Origin: Sparassis latifolia
Taxonomy: Eukaryota; Basidiomycota; Agaricomycetes; Polyporales; Sparassidaceae
DNA: 64,000 nt
Assembly (NCBI GenBank): GCA_018466975.1
Contig: CM031559.1
Location: 434,001 to 498,000 of the forward strand
Direction of reading: 5' to 3'
Positions 24,635 to 34,510 of this stretch are shown in pieces (positions within the stretch are counted from its first letter, which is position 1; each line of letters opens with the position of its first letter). A program made the translations under genes and the position numbers. Under the pieces are notes generated by a model. The model worked only from the letters and a program-made list of their open reading frames with translations, had not been told where the DNA came from and did no database searches.

Positions 24635-24846
24635 CTGGCCTGGCCGTGAAGTTGCATGGCCATGAGACGGAAAACAACAATGTACCTGTAGGAGGGCCAC
24701 ACCTCCCACCTAATATTATTCACAGAAGGCGGTACAATAACGATCGATTGCGGCCTGCGTGATGCCATATGGCGGGCATTGCAAAGACCCATGGCCATGC
24801 AACTCCGAGAACAACGGAAGCTGCTCACGTGACCCGAGCCCGACTG

Positions 24847-24852
24847 TATATG
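24847..24852 (+). promoter_or_regulatory. TATA box of small-family copy B
   Basis: TATATG in the context GACTGTATATGAAC, 52 nt before the start codon. Confidence 0.5.
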
Positions 24853-24898
24853 AACGACGCGAGAACACGCTTCAACAACAACTACCACCTCTCTCATC

Positions 24899-25410
24899 AT
24901 GTCATCCCTCAAAACACTGCATCCCGGCTTCAGGCCTGGCATGGTGAGTCTAAAGTACAGCAGATATTCCAAAGGCTAAGCTGATAATCCTAGACCTATG
25001 CCGCGGCATGCCAAGTACCTCCGCTTACGGAGCTCCCTCCCGCACTGGAGCCCACTGATTTTGGCCTCCTCCCACCAATAATGCATTATGGCTACATTAT
25101 AGACAGGTCGCAGTTCTCCACTATTGGGACGGCAAAATTTGGAATCACCCGCGAGACAAGTGGCGGCGGCTGGGAGGAGGTCGCACTGCACATGGTCGCG
25201 AACGACATTGCGGGCGCTGTCGTTGACTACCCGATAAAGGTAGTGCGGGTCTGCACGGGGCTAAAGAGACCCCTCATTCTATCCCTATCTTCAAATTGGT
25301 ACCCCTGCGAGCGGTTGGAGGAGTTGGACGCGAGGGTGAGAGAATATCTAGGGATTGAGGAGAGAGGGAAGTGGTACTTGGATAATAAGCAGTGGTTTTG
25401 GCGAAAGTGA
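24899..25410 (+). CDS. small-family protein, copy B
   Basis: Two exons (24899-24943, 24994-25410; 50-nt intron with GTGAGT donor and CCTAG acceptor) encode 153 residues. Exon 1 is the family leader MSSLKTLHPGFRPGM. Exon 2 has LPPIMHYGYIID, LILSLSSNWYP, RVREYLGIEE and RGKWYLD, ending in WFWRK. No known domain is recognised, and there is no signal peptide or membrane segment, so a soluble intracellular protein is likely. It is the most divergent intact copy. Its start faces nuclease copy A across 314 nt, so the two may share a promoter region. Confidence 0.8.
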
Positions 25411-25563
25411 GCGTTATGTCAACCTGATCTACGACTGTTTGTTTCACCCGTGTCATGTATATCATGGCCAATGTTGGGTTATATCGTCCCGTCCCTCCCC
25501 CACTCAAAAGGGATGATTTGGGAGTCTGCCTTTGGGAGACTAACGTTGGGTCAATCATCATTC

Positions 25564-25578
25564 AACGCGGTCACGTGA
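25564..25578. promoter_or_regulatory. AACGCGGTCACGTGA motif, copy 1
   Basis: An E-box-type CACGTG with a fixed 5' extension (ACGCGGT). Near-identical copies occur at 26706, 31162 and 39819. It lies 250 nt upstream of small-family copy C. Confidence 0.45.
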
Positions 25579-25754
25579 GGTGACCCACGTATGGGCGCTT
25601 CTGTTTTTCAATGCAAAGTGCATGTTCTACTCACTTTTTGCGCAGAACGCTAGGGGCATAGCCGTTAAGGGTGCATTGGATAGAATAATATCGTATGAAC
25701 GAGGTCTCGAGGCTGGTCTGCATGCTTGAGCATTGCATAATACCCGACTCGGAC

Positions 25755-25760
25755 TATATG
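25755..25760 (+). promoter_or_regulatory. TATA box of small-family copy C
   Basis: TATATG in GGACTATATG, 61 nt before the start codon. Confidence 0.5.
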
Positions 25761-25815
25761 TGGCCCGTGTGACAGGGTAACATAGTTGAACACTAACCAC
25801 CACTGCCACCCTATC

Positions 25816-26338
25816 ATGTCGTCTCTGAAAGATATTCATCCCGGCTTCACACCCGGAGCGGTGTGTCGTCTTCGTCTCAGCATTTATCCAAACCGTAATT
25901 AATATTGTCGCTTGACAGCCGTTCGCCTTGGTACGCCAAGTTCCCGCGTACGAAGACCTACCGCCAGTGCTTAAGCCAACCGCGTTTGGTCCCATTCCTC
26001 CAATCATGCACTATGGCTATGTCATTAGTTTCGAACAATTCTTCGCAATTGCAGCGACGCAGCTTGGGTTCTCCAAGGAGGTGGATGGCCCCGCGTGGTC
26101 AGAGGACATAGCAATGCACCAAGTCGCCGATCACATAGCGAGCGAAGTGATCCACCATCCCGCAAAAGTCGCGTGGGTGTGCGTAGATCGAAAACGGCCA
26201 TTCCTTCTCTCGCTATGTACGAACTGGTATCCGAGCCAACGACTGGAGGAGGTGGATCCGAAGGTGCGGGAGTTTCTTGGTATAGAAGAGAAGGGGAAGT
26301 GGTACTTGGATGTTACGCAGAGGAAATGGCGAGCGTAA
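25816..26338 (+). CDS. small-family protein, copy C
   Basis: Two exons (25816-25860, 25919-26338; 58-nt intron with GTGTGT donor and GACAG acceptor) encode 154 residues: leader MSSLKDIHPGFTPGA, then PFALVRQVPAYEDLPP, PPIMHYGYVISFEQFF, WSEDIAMHQVADHI, RPFLLSLCTNWYPSQ, EEKGKWYLD and terminal KWRA. The pattern of helices and strands suggests a compact alpha/beta domain of unknown function. The intron splits the short leader from the domain in every copy, which is strong evidence for a real, duplicated gene structure. It is convergent with nuclease copy B and forms the second copy of the small-gene/nuclease unit. Confidence 0.85.
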
Positions 26339-26441
26339 TTAATATTTTGACTTCTGGTATCTGCTCTCGAATGATGTCTTTTATTTTGCTGTTGTATACA
26401 TACACGTTCTATTCATGACGTGATTACCGCGAAACATAATC

Positions 26442-26480
26442 TTGGGGTCACCGAGAAGGGGAAGCGGAATTTGGATAGAG
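26442..26480 (+). pseudogene. remnant of a small-family C terminus
   Basis: Bases here match the family tail (CTTGG..., GAGAAGGGGAAG, TTGGAT) with a few substitutions, but no reading frame leads into it. It is probably what remains of another copy between copy C and nuclease copy B. Confidence 0.5.
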
Positions 26481-26529
26481 TCAGTCGCAGACTCGTAGAA
26501 TCACTATAAAATGAGATCTCGCGCTCACC

Positions 26530-26640
26530 GGTCATCGCCTTCTCCCATGCGACTACGAAGGGGAACCCATCTTTCTCGTCGTCACGAATCGAGTGACTGA
26601 CCCCACTGCGACGCGTACCAAGTATCGACTTTTCGAGGAT
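26530..26640 (+). pseudogene. fragment of gene X
   Basis: About 105 bp nearly identical to 22055-22165 of gene X (few mismatches), without its start or end. It is followed directly by a GAGGAGAAGG stretch similar to the small-family tail. This indicates duplication and rearrangement between the two ends of the cluster. Confidence 0.8.
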
Positions 26641-26705
26641 TGAGGAGAAGGAGAAGCAGCATTAGCAGAAGTAATTTGATTTCTCAGAGTCAATATTTAA
26701 TGGGA

Positions 26706-26720
26706 GACGCGGTCACGTGG
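26706..26720. promoter_or_regulatory. ACGCGGTCACGTG motif, copy 2
   Basis: The same motif as at 25564, here in the spacer between small-family copy C and the end of nuclease copy B. Confidence 0.4.
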
Positions 26721-27003
26721 GAAAGAAGATTGCACGCGTCTTGCATGGCCAAAACTTTTATGAGGTAAATGTCAAGTTATCATTCGTTGACCTTCCAGAA
26801 TTATGGAGGAAAGCATGATAAAAGATGCGACAATCACAACATTTTCATATTCATTACGGACAGATAGAGAAAACGACGATGATACACAAACAAATCTTTG
26901 GAACATAAGTTGATCGCAGCAAGGGGTAAGTTTCTTGTCTTCCAATGCGGGCAAGGGTTTTCGTAAGTAATTTAAGTATGAATAATGAGCTCACAATTCA
27001 GTA

Positions 27004-27905
27004 TCACTCCAGTTCGAAGTGATTAAGGATTCTGCGCATCTCTTCCTTGAAGCATGGATGATAATCCGTCCTTTCTTCGTTCAGAAGGGGGTACAGTCCA
27101 CTATTGTAGAACGCATCGTCGGATTCATCGAGGTCTGCATAGTCTGTCAAATCTTTATTCCGCAGGGATGTACTGGGAGCGGCATCAGGTCCTCTCGCCG
27201 AAGTTCCATCAGGTGCCAGTAGTCCCCTGGAGCGCGAATCACAAACATACGGTCTTGTTCCTTATGAAGATCAAAGGCGAACTTCGCTTGAGTGATAACT
27301 TGATTGTAAGCAGACCAGACTTCTTCGTACGCGGCTTCGTATTCCAACTCGCTGTCCTCTTCGGCAACGTTAAGAGCTTTAACCTCGACAATCAGCAGGA
27401 TAGAGGACGCTGACCTGCCTTTGACGAAAAGGACAACAAAATCCGGAAAACGTGTCTCCGTGTAAATGTCTTTGCTGGCTTGCGCGATCCTCGCACTTGC
27501 ACCTTTCATGAGGGCTTCTCTGCGCGTCTCTTCATCACCTCCGGGTGGGTTGTCTGCAAGATTGACAAGGTCGTCTGGATTGACATCCGTGCTCCAATTC
27601 ACATCTGAGGTACAGAACGGGATGCGTTAGGATGAAACTGCATGAGAGTATGACATCGCAGACTTACAGTCAGACGGTAATTCGACCGAAGGTCGTAACA
27701 CGTCTCGAGAGAGAGCTCTCTGAGGGGAGACGGTGAATCTTTGGCAGCTACGAGCCATAGAGAGAGCGCAGAAGTTCAAAGCGGTATCCCAATACTCATA
27801 CCACAGGGACTCTACTGAAGCAAGTCGTCGTAGTCTGATATCGCGTGCAATATCGCGAAGAGTCGCGATGTGGTCTGCAAGTGTCACGGTAGCGTCGAGG
27901 AACAT
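27004..27905 (-). pseudogene. PD-(D/E)XK nuclease-like protein, copy B, one-base frameshift
   Basis: The same two-exon layout as copy A (27668-27905 and 27004-27604; the 238-nt first exon is identical in length) and about 280 residues. The core is intact: RFPDFVVLFVKGRS, then LLIVEVKALN, then QVITQAKFAFDLH, RMFVIRAPGDYWHL and RREDLMPLPV. Relative to copy A, one base is missing near 27165 (in CATCCCTGCGG on the coding strand), which would replace the last 53 residues with a short tail ending in TGA. The original C terminus, including NERTDYHP-like text, is still readable in the next frame. Whether the truncated form works is unknown; the catalytic core precedes the break. Confidence 0.72.
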
Positions 27906-27945
27906 GGCCAGTGTGTGGATCAACTGCTCAACGAGCCCAACCAGT

Positions 27946-27951
27946 TATATA
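27946..27951 (-). promoter_or_regulatory. TATA box of nuclease copy B
   Basis: TATATA about 41 nt before the start codon, matching copy A. Confidence 0.5.
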
Positions 27952-28496
27952 CCGGGCACGGTGGCAATGGCTGGCCATGACGAACAACGGGGTAGACCTC
28001 GGAGAAAAAGAAGCTGTTTCGCCGTACAATGGGTCACCGCGTGTGATACGCCCAACCAAGACTTGGCAGGCTCAAATGACTCTTCCTTTGATTCTAAATA
28101 TGGTCGGGGCCTACCTCTGCGCAACAGTCAGATGTTCTCCATTGTGATCGGGCGGCCGAACGAAGTCTGAGGACATGTGACTGGCGTTGACCCCCAGTGG
28201 AAAACGCGTATTGTGAGATCGCAGCAAGTCGCACGAGGTCGTGGCTGTGACCAGCTGCGACCAGCCGCGAAAATTTGGACTATATGCGATCTTGCGCGAG
28301 CCCAATCAAACGTGGTCGCAGGCTAGCACAGTGCCAAGCGGGAGAATCGAGGCATTTCGCATCTAGTCGAATATTAAGCTGCTGTATAATAATTGTATTG
28401 TCGTGATTTAATACACTGTGACTACACTCGACGTCGTGTGAGCACCCTCGCCGTCGTGCGAGCTCCTGCGACATCGCGCGATCTACTTCGACCTGC

Positions 28497-28720
28497 TCCG
28501 CTCACACCCCCGCCCCGCTCCCACCCCTGCCTGCGCCCCGCCCCGTTCCCGCCCCGCCCCGCTCCTGCCCGTACCCCGCCCTCGCACCTACGCACCCCTG
28601 CACCTACGCACCCCTGCACGCACGCGTGCGCCCATCCCCTGCCCGCCGTCCCACCCGCGCACTGGCGCGCAACCGCACACATCCGCACTCCCTGTGTTCG
28701 CCGTCGTCCCCGTTTTCACA
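28497..28720. repeat. C-rich low-complexity tract
   Basis: Dominated by CCCGCCCC, CCCCTGC and similar words, with a direct repeat of CACCTACGCACCCCTG. The Pro/Ala/Thr-rich frame across it is a composition artefact. Confidence 0.7.
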
Positions 28721-28931
28721 CCTGGATGCTGCCCAACACCTGTAATATACCTGGAGTAGAATATAAGTTAGTGAATATGTGTCATAGCATAGATAAAGAA
28801 TGAGATAAGGTAGAGAGGTCCGCTACAAAGTCGGTGCAAGCGCAGCTGTTCACGCTCAGGCTGACTGGATAGTCGAGGTCGTCCAGACGGCTTCTCGCGC
28901 TCGAAGTGTGCATAAAGGCCCGGCGAGCTCG

Positions 28932-29344
28932 TTAGTCGGGGTCGTCGGAAGAGAGATGTGTGACCGCGGAGCCTGCTACAGGGGGCGGAGGGTTTTGGAC
29001 GCCGCAAACGAACCTCTCGCAGTGCGAGACGATCGCCTCGGTGCGCTCGGTCCTCGCTCGGTCCATGTGCCCCCCGCCCGCGCGCCCAAATATCGATCCT
29101 CTGACCCCGGATTTCCCGGTATATGTGCCAGAAGTCGACGTGCCGTGTCCGCATCCACATCCTTGTACTCACCTGGTCATCCTAACTTGCCCCATCCCCC
29201 CACTTCTCAACTTCTCGATGCGGGTCATGTCTATCGTGCGCGCCAGGGTCGCGAATCGGCGAATGCGGCGCGCGGACGGGACTGCTCGGATGTCTTCGTT
29301 CGGCTTTGGAGCCTGGAATGCGGCACGCGTACCGCGCCCAGCCG
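28932..29344 (-). CDS. possible C-terminal part of an unrecognised gene
   Basis: On the - strand, a segment reading FQAPKPNEDIRAVPSARR and LARTIDMTRIEKL runs into a GTGAGT donor. After an acceptor near 29100 a second segment (GGHMDRARTERTEAIVSH) ends in SSDDPD and a TAA at 28932. Upstream the frame closes near 29345, so only a 3' part or a remnant is seen. No family is recognised. The argument is protein-like composition plus a usable splice pair, so confidence is low. Confidence 0.25.
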
Positions 29345-30485
29345 CTTGAGATTGAGGGGCTAGTCAGTGCCCCCCAATTGAAGGCGCAGATGGAAAGATC
29401 ATGGGGATCTCAATGAATGTGGATAGTATCGGATCGCCTTCTTATCGGAAGATTAGCATAACATGATCCACACTTGCACGTAGGCAGTACTTACTACCGT
29501 AATCAGCAGCAACGCTGCAAGTACACCAGAGGGTCTCTCGACCATCTGATAAGTAAATTTAAGGACATTTCAGGTGCCTGGATGCCTGACACAGAAACTG
29601 TCGCGTACCTCATCAATAGGGGCACATCAGAGGATTACAGTCAGGAAGACGAACACACATTCACATAGTCCGGATGTGTCGCAATGCGCACCACGCGTGC
29701 ACCAGAAAGCAGTGCAAACTTGTTCTCCCGGAACTGCTGCGAGATTAGACAGGAATGAGATGTAGAACAGTTCGCACTGTGCGGGGTGCGGGCAGCTGTG
29801 CGCACTCGAGCGTGGCATGACCGTCACATTGAGGCAGAGAAGGCTGTTGAGCCACTTCTCGGCGGTGTCTTCGGCGCATATAAAATCGGTGTCTCGAGCT
29901 TGCAGTGTGCACGCTTTCGGCGGTGCCTTGACGATGGGCTTCTTGAAGCTCGAGCTTACCGCTGCATCGTCTTCGCCCGCGGCGGTGTCTTTAGTACGCG
30001 AGGGGTGGGTGCTCTCATGGAGCTGTTGGATGAGCTTGAGTGAGAGTAATCGGCCGGTATAATAAGCATCGTGCTCTGGAGGTCAGAGCGACTGGATGCA
30101 GGAGGACAAGAGCGCAGACGTGGTGGCGACATGAGTACGGTGACGCGTCCATGTCTCTGTCACATGATGAGCTCGGCGTGGGTGCAAAGAGATGATATAA
30201 GTGCAAGTACACTGGGCACAAGTACAACATATAGTATATAGCTAATCGAGACACGCGTGCAGGCAAAATTCGACAGATGGCGGCCTTACGTCGAGCAAAG
30301 TGCAATTCAGACGGGACATGGTACAGGATCGACGCGTCAAATCACAGGATGTCTCGCACGTGTTCGACCAGGTGAGATCTGGTTCGACCGCTTGCGATAA
30401 TCCAAGTCAAGCCGCGATCTGGTGCGTCTTGGTTCGTTCTTGGAATATGCGTTTTTCACTGGGGTTGACCTTGCTTGCTCGTGAC

Positions 30486-30493
30486 TATATATG
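30486..30493 (+). promoter_or_regulatory. TATA box of small-family copy D
   Basis: TATATATG in GACTATATATGAAC, 50 nt before the start codon. Confidence 0.55.
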
Positions 30494-30535
30494 AACCGTG
30501 CCGCGAGTTAGTTGGACAGTAACCACCACATTATC

Positions 30536-31054
30536 ATGTCGTCCCTCAGAGAAATTCATCCTGGGTTCCAACCTGGCGTGGTGCGTGATAGCGTCCATAT
30601 ACCGCCGAAAGCTTCACTGATAGCGTTCTGACAGTCATTCGCCCTCGCACGCCAAGTACCCGCGTACGAAGAGCTACCACCCGTACTAAAGCCGACCGCG
30701 TTTGGCCCCATCCCTCCAATCATGCACTACGGCTACCTCATCAGCTTTGAGCAGTTCTTCGCTATTGCAGCGATGCAGCTAGGGTTTTCCATAGAGTTGA
30801 AAGATCACGCCTGGTCCGAAGACATAGCAATGCACAAGGTTGCCCAGTACATAGCTGGGAAAGTGATCCACCATCCAACAAAGGTTGCATGGGTGTGTGT
30901 AGATCGTAAACGACCGTTCCTTCTCTCGCTATGCACAAACTGGTACCCAAGCCAGCGGCTGGAGGAGGTGGATCCGAAGGTGAGGGAATATCTTGGGATA
31001 GAGGAGAAAGGGAAGTGGTACTTGGACGCTAAGCAGTGGCAATGGAGAGCATGA
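30536..31054 (+). CDS. small-family protein, copy D
   Basis: Two exons (30536-30580, 30635-31054; 54-nt intron with GTGCGT donor and GACAG acceptor) encode 154 residues. It is the closest relative of copy C, sharing leader, HYGYLISFEQFFAIA, WSEDIAMHKVA, RPFLLSLCTNWYPSQ, EEKGKWYLD and terminal WQWRA. Intact frame, same length, same TATA geometry. No recognised domain. The high similarity to C despite a 4-kb separation suggests recent duplication or gene conversion. Confidence 0.85.
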
Positions 31055-31161
31055 TTTACGCGTTTTTTCATTCTTGATTTATTTGAGATGTCTTCCCATT
31101 CACTGCCAACGGTGTTGTTGATTTGCGCCCGCGAACTTGTTCATTGTTCAATTTGCAACGT

Positions 31162-31176
31162 AACGCGGTCACATGA
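31162..31176. promoter_or_regulatory. AACGCGGTCACATGA motif, copy 3
   Basis: A one-base variant (CACATG) of the CACGTG motif, 61 nt upstream of the fused E-F gene. Confidence 0.4.
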
Positions 31177-31236
31177 GGACAGACCAAATGCGGCCCACGC
31201 GGCCGCGAATCACTTGCTCAACGTTAACCAACCACC

Positions 31237-32138
31237 ATGTGGTACCTTGACGGGATCCGTGACGGCTTCAGACAAGGGCGGTGTGTCTTGATCCAAGTGC
31301 ACCTTTCAGCAGCTCACTATGCACTCACTATGCACGTTTTGATAGTCGTTCGCCCTCGCACGTCAAGTACGGTTACCAGATCGACGACAGGCAATACTGT
31401 AAAATAGCAGCCGCTCAATTCGGATACGCCGCAGACCCAGACGAATACGGTGGCGACATAGACTGCGCATTGCGAATGGCCGCCAAGTATATCAGTCACC
31501 AAATTATCAATCATCCAAGCAAGGTGAAGTCTGTGTGCGAGAGCGGTGATCGTTTCTTCATTCTCTCACTTTGCACGAATTTGGGACAATGCGAGGATGA
31601 GAAGAGGCTAGCGGAGGCGGAGGAAAAGCTGAGGGAATATCTCAGGATAACAGAGAAGGGGAAATGGTATCTGGGTGCAAATCAGTGGCGGTGGACGAGG
31701 AACCGACGCGTCTCACGGTCATCACTGAAAAAATTCCATCCTGGCTTCAGACCTGGAACGGTGCACTTTGGCTTTATCGCGCTTTCTTGAGGTATGACTG
31801 GGTTTACCATTTGGCAGACATACGCCCTCGCACGCAAAGTGCCCGCATTCGATGAGTCCCCGTTCGTGCTCAAGCCCACCGCGTTCGGGCTCCTTCCACA
31901 AATAATGCATTACGGCCACGTGATTAACGATGACCACTTCTTCAACATAGCAGCTACGCAACTGGGATTCTCCAGAGCGACAAGCGGGGACAGCTGGGCC
32001 GAGGACGTCGCAGTGCGCAGGGCCGCTGGCTACGTATCACGCGAGATTATCCACCATCGGACTACGGTCGGGTTCGTGTGTATTGAGGATGGCCTGTTAT
32101 TTGTACTCTCCCTATGCAGGAATTGGGTAAGAGGGTAG
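31237..32138 (+). CDS. fused two-domain small-family protein (copies E and F)
   Basis: Exons 31237-31280, 31346-31760 and 31818-32138 give one 259-residue frame. Domain E begins with a divergent leader (MWYLDGIRDGFRQG), lacks the usual stretch between leader and YGY, and continues as YGYQIDDRQYCKIA, FILSLCTNLGQ, TEKGKWYLG and NQWRWT. Instead of stopping, it reads straight into SSLKKFHPGFRPGT, the leader of domain F whose start codon has been lost (CGG for ATG), and then through an F-type intron into a second domain (PQIMHYGHVINDD, FVLSLCRNW). The frame stops at VRG; the usual F tail (EEKGKWYLE, WQWRA) persists out of frame to 32229, so F is truncated by a frameshift or a small deletion. Confidence 0.65.
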
Positions 32139-32349
32139 AAGAAGTCGATGCGAAGGCGAGGGAGTATCTTGGAACTGAGGAGAAGGGAAAGTGGTATTTG
32201 GAAGGGAGTCAATGGCAGTGGAGAGCATAATTGGATCCCGGGATATTTTGGGCTTCTGTCTCTGTGTCCATTGAGATTAGTTGTTCAATGTTCAACGCAC
32301 CGCGTGCAGGAGACAATATCCCTGTCAACCGGGGTCCCGTAACGAACAA

Positions 32350-32838
32350 CCTTGCTCATGCCTTTTCCCGAAGACGTTCAGACCTGGAGCTGTACACAGC
32401 CTGACAGCGTATCGTTTGATAGTCCGTCGCCCTTGTACACCATCGTTCGACAAACTCCCAGCACCACGAAGCCAACAGCGACCGGTCCTACATTATGCAC
32501 TATGGGTACCCCATCAGCGAAGGGCAGTTCTGCGAGACTGCGGCCGCTCAATTTGGGTACGTCGCAGATCCAAATGAATCGGGGGACGGGTAGACGTGGA
32601 CTCCGCAATGAGCATTCAGCACATCTGCCGCAATATCATCCATCGTCCGGGGGATGTAGAGTGGGTGTGTGACCGCGGCAGACGGCTGTTTGTGCTCTCA
32701 CTATGCACGAATTGGGAACCGTGGAGCGATCAGACCAGGATGGAGAAAGAGGAGGAGCAGCTGAAGGAGCACCTAGGGATTGAAGAGAAGGGTAAGTGGT
32801 ATTGGGACGCGACACAGTGGCAGTGGAGGATATTTTGA
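32350..32838 (+). pseudogene. small-family copy G, decayed
   Basis: A recognisable leader end (FRPGA), HYGYPISEGQF, GYVADPNE (as in copy E), LFVLSLCTNWEPW, EEKGKWYWD and WQWRIF, but these lie in two frames. A shift near 32590 is followed by stops, and the expected intron is only about 31 nt. The C-terminal 81 residues (32596-32838) remain open. It shares features with domain E (Cys/Asp-rich middle, longer helix before the last motif), so E and G form a subfamily. Confidence 0.7.
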
Positions 32839-33570
32839 CGTGTCCAGTCTCTTAATATAACCTTCATGTCGCGTCTAATATCGTGAAAACCACGGGAGTG
32901 GACCCGAGCTTGTGACACATAGAATTTCATGCATGTCCATCATTCAGTGGTGTTCAGCACGGCATCAACCAGGGCAAAAACACGGGGCAAGCAGCACATG
33001 ACTCGTGGTTCGCGGTAGCACGCGCCGACTGAGTGCAGAGACAGAACGACAGAACAATATTGTGCCGTTATTGCAACTAGCTGGAATGTGGTCCGCCTAG
33101 CGGCCACCTCCAACACCACAAGTCCTTCACTGTCAGTTCCAGGGACACCTAAGCTTGGCGTGCATCGCCTTGAGTTATACGGTCCGCAGCAATGAAAAAC
33201 AGCTTACCAGGTTTATTACTCCTTATTTCCCAGTCAGAACAGACAGAAGGTCTTCCACATCTTCTGCATCTGCTGGAAGTTTGGCCGGTGACCATTCTTC
33301 CCAACAAAACCGACACCTGCCAAAGTCGAACCGCAGTATATGAGTGTTTGAAGGAGCTGCGACTTGCGACTTGCGTGCGCTTGCAGGACGATCCAGGCTC
33401 GAGAAGCAGGGATCGGTAAGGGGTGTGATGTCAGGCAAGACGAGGACCGCAAGGCGACAAAATGCGAGAATACATTCATTCGATACAATCGCAAGGAAGT
33501 CCAAGTGAGGCTTCAGTAATATACAGGTTCCAAGCGAGAAAAGCAGCCGAGTCCACTCACGAGCCACGCT
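32839..33570. other. intergenic, no gene recognised
   Basis: Separates the small-family cluster from the aldolase gene; only short frames without motifs. Confidence 0.5.
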
Positions 33571-34510
33571 CTAATTCTCCGGCCAGCCCCGGGCCCGCGC
33601 CTCCGAGAGCATGGCCTCTGTCGCAGTCGCGCCTATCCTCGTCGCGCCTGCACGATACGCCGCCAGGAGCTGATCAAGCGTCCTGATCCCGCCCGCTGCC
33701 TTGATCTGCACCTTCTCGCCCACGCCCGCCCGCATGGTCTGGATATGCTCGACCTGCGCGCCGCGATAATGATACCCTCCGCCTGCGTCCTTGACGAACC
33801 CGAAGCCTGTGCTCGTCTTGACGAACTTGACGCCGATGCGCGCACAGATCTCTGCGAGGCGTGCGATGTGTGAGTGTTGGAGGAAGTCATTCTCGAAGAT
33901 AACCTTGAGCCCCCGCCGCGCGCAACGACGGCAGCATCGATCGCGGCGATCTCGTGCTCGACGTAGCCCCACTCGCCTGAGAGGACCTTGCCGACGTTCA
34001 CGACCATGTCGATCTCCGCAAGCCCTGGCCCACCGGCCTCCCCGCCCGCGCGCACGAATGTCTGGAGTGTGTCCATCGCTTCGGTCGCCTCGAAGACCTT
34101 GACGGTGGTCGTGCTGTTCCCGTGCGGAAAGCCGATGACGACGCAGATCCCCACGCTACAGAGACGTCAGAGCGTAGGTTTGAGAGTTATGCTGCTGTGT
34201 TACGCACCCTGTCCCTGTGAGCGTCTCCATCGCTTGTGGGATGGAATATGGCTGTTCGCCCATCAGCCTGAGCGTCTGCTCTGTACCCACACAGCTACAC
34301 CCGCGAACTCACCTTGATACACGCCGTCGCGACGTGGTACTTCCGCGAAATATCAAGACCATGCTGCACCTCTGCATCGGTCATGGTGGGGTGCAGCAGA
34401 CTGTATGCGATTCGTCCGATGGAACTCTCCACACATAGAGTGTGCACTCACCTGTGGTCGATGAGCCTCGCAACGGCGGAGACGGTGTTCGGCTCTGCTG
34501 GAAGCGACAT
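33571..34510 (-). CDS. deoxyribose-phosphate aldolase (DERA), apparent one-base frameshift
   Basis: Exons on the - strand: 34452-34510, 34313-34400, 34208-34251, 33571-34155, about 258 residues once the break is allowed for. Text in order: TVSAVARLIDHSLLHPTMTD, VATACIKPYSIPQAM, VVIGFPHGNST, EIDMVVNVG, LKVIFENDFL, FVKTSTGFG (with the Schiff-base lysine) and IKAAGGIRT (with the second catalytic lysine). The enzyme (EC 4.1.2.4) cleaves 2-deoxyribose-5-phosphate to glyceraldehyde-3-phosphate and acetaldehyde in deoxynucleoside catabolism. Between ARGG and LKVIF one base is missing in a run of five G (about 33912). Everything on both sides is highly conserved, so a sequencing error is more likely than a broken gene. 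Confidence 0.9.

Larger units (their letters stand above)
27952..30485. other. 2.5-kb spacer without a confident gene
   Basis: Holds a C-rich low-complexity tract (28497-28720), clusters of GTCGCA-like words around 28210-28480, and a possible gene end on the - strand (28932-29344). From 29350 to 30480 I see only short frames. Confidence 0.5.

Noticed and set aside
28393..28803. Pro/Thr/Ala-rich 136-codon frame
   Set aside because: Lies on the C-rich low-complexity tract; composition alone explains the lack of stops.
32104..32160. A 29-nt GTAAGA...GAAG intron that would restore the tail of domain F
   Set aside because: Too short compared with all other introns here (50 nt or more in this family).
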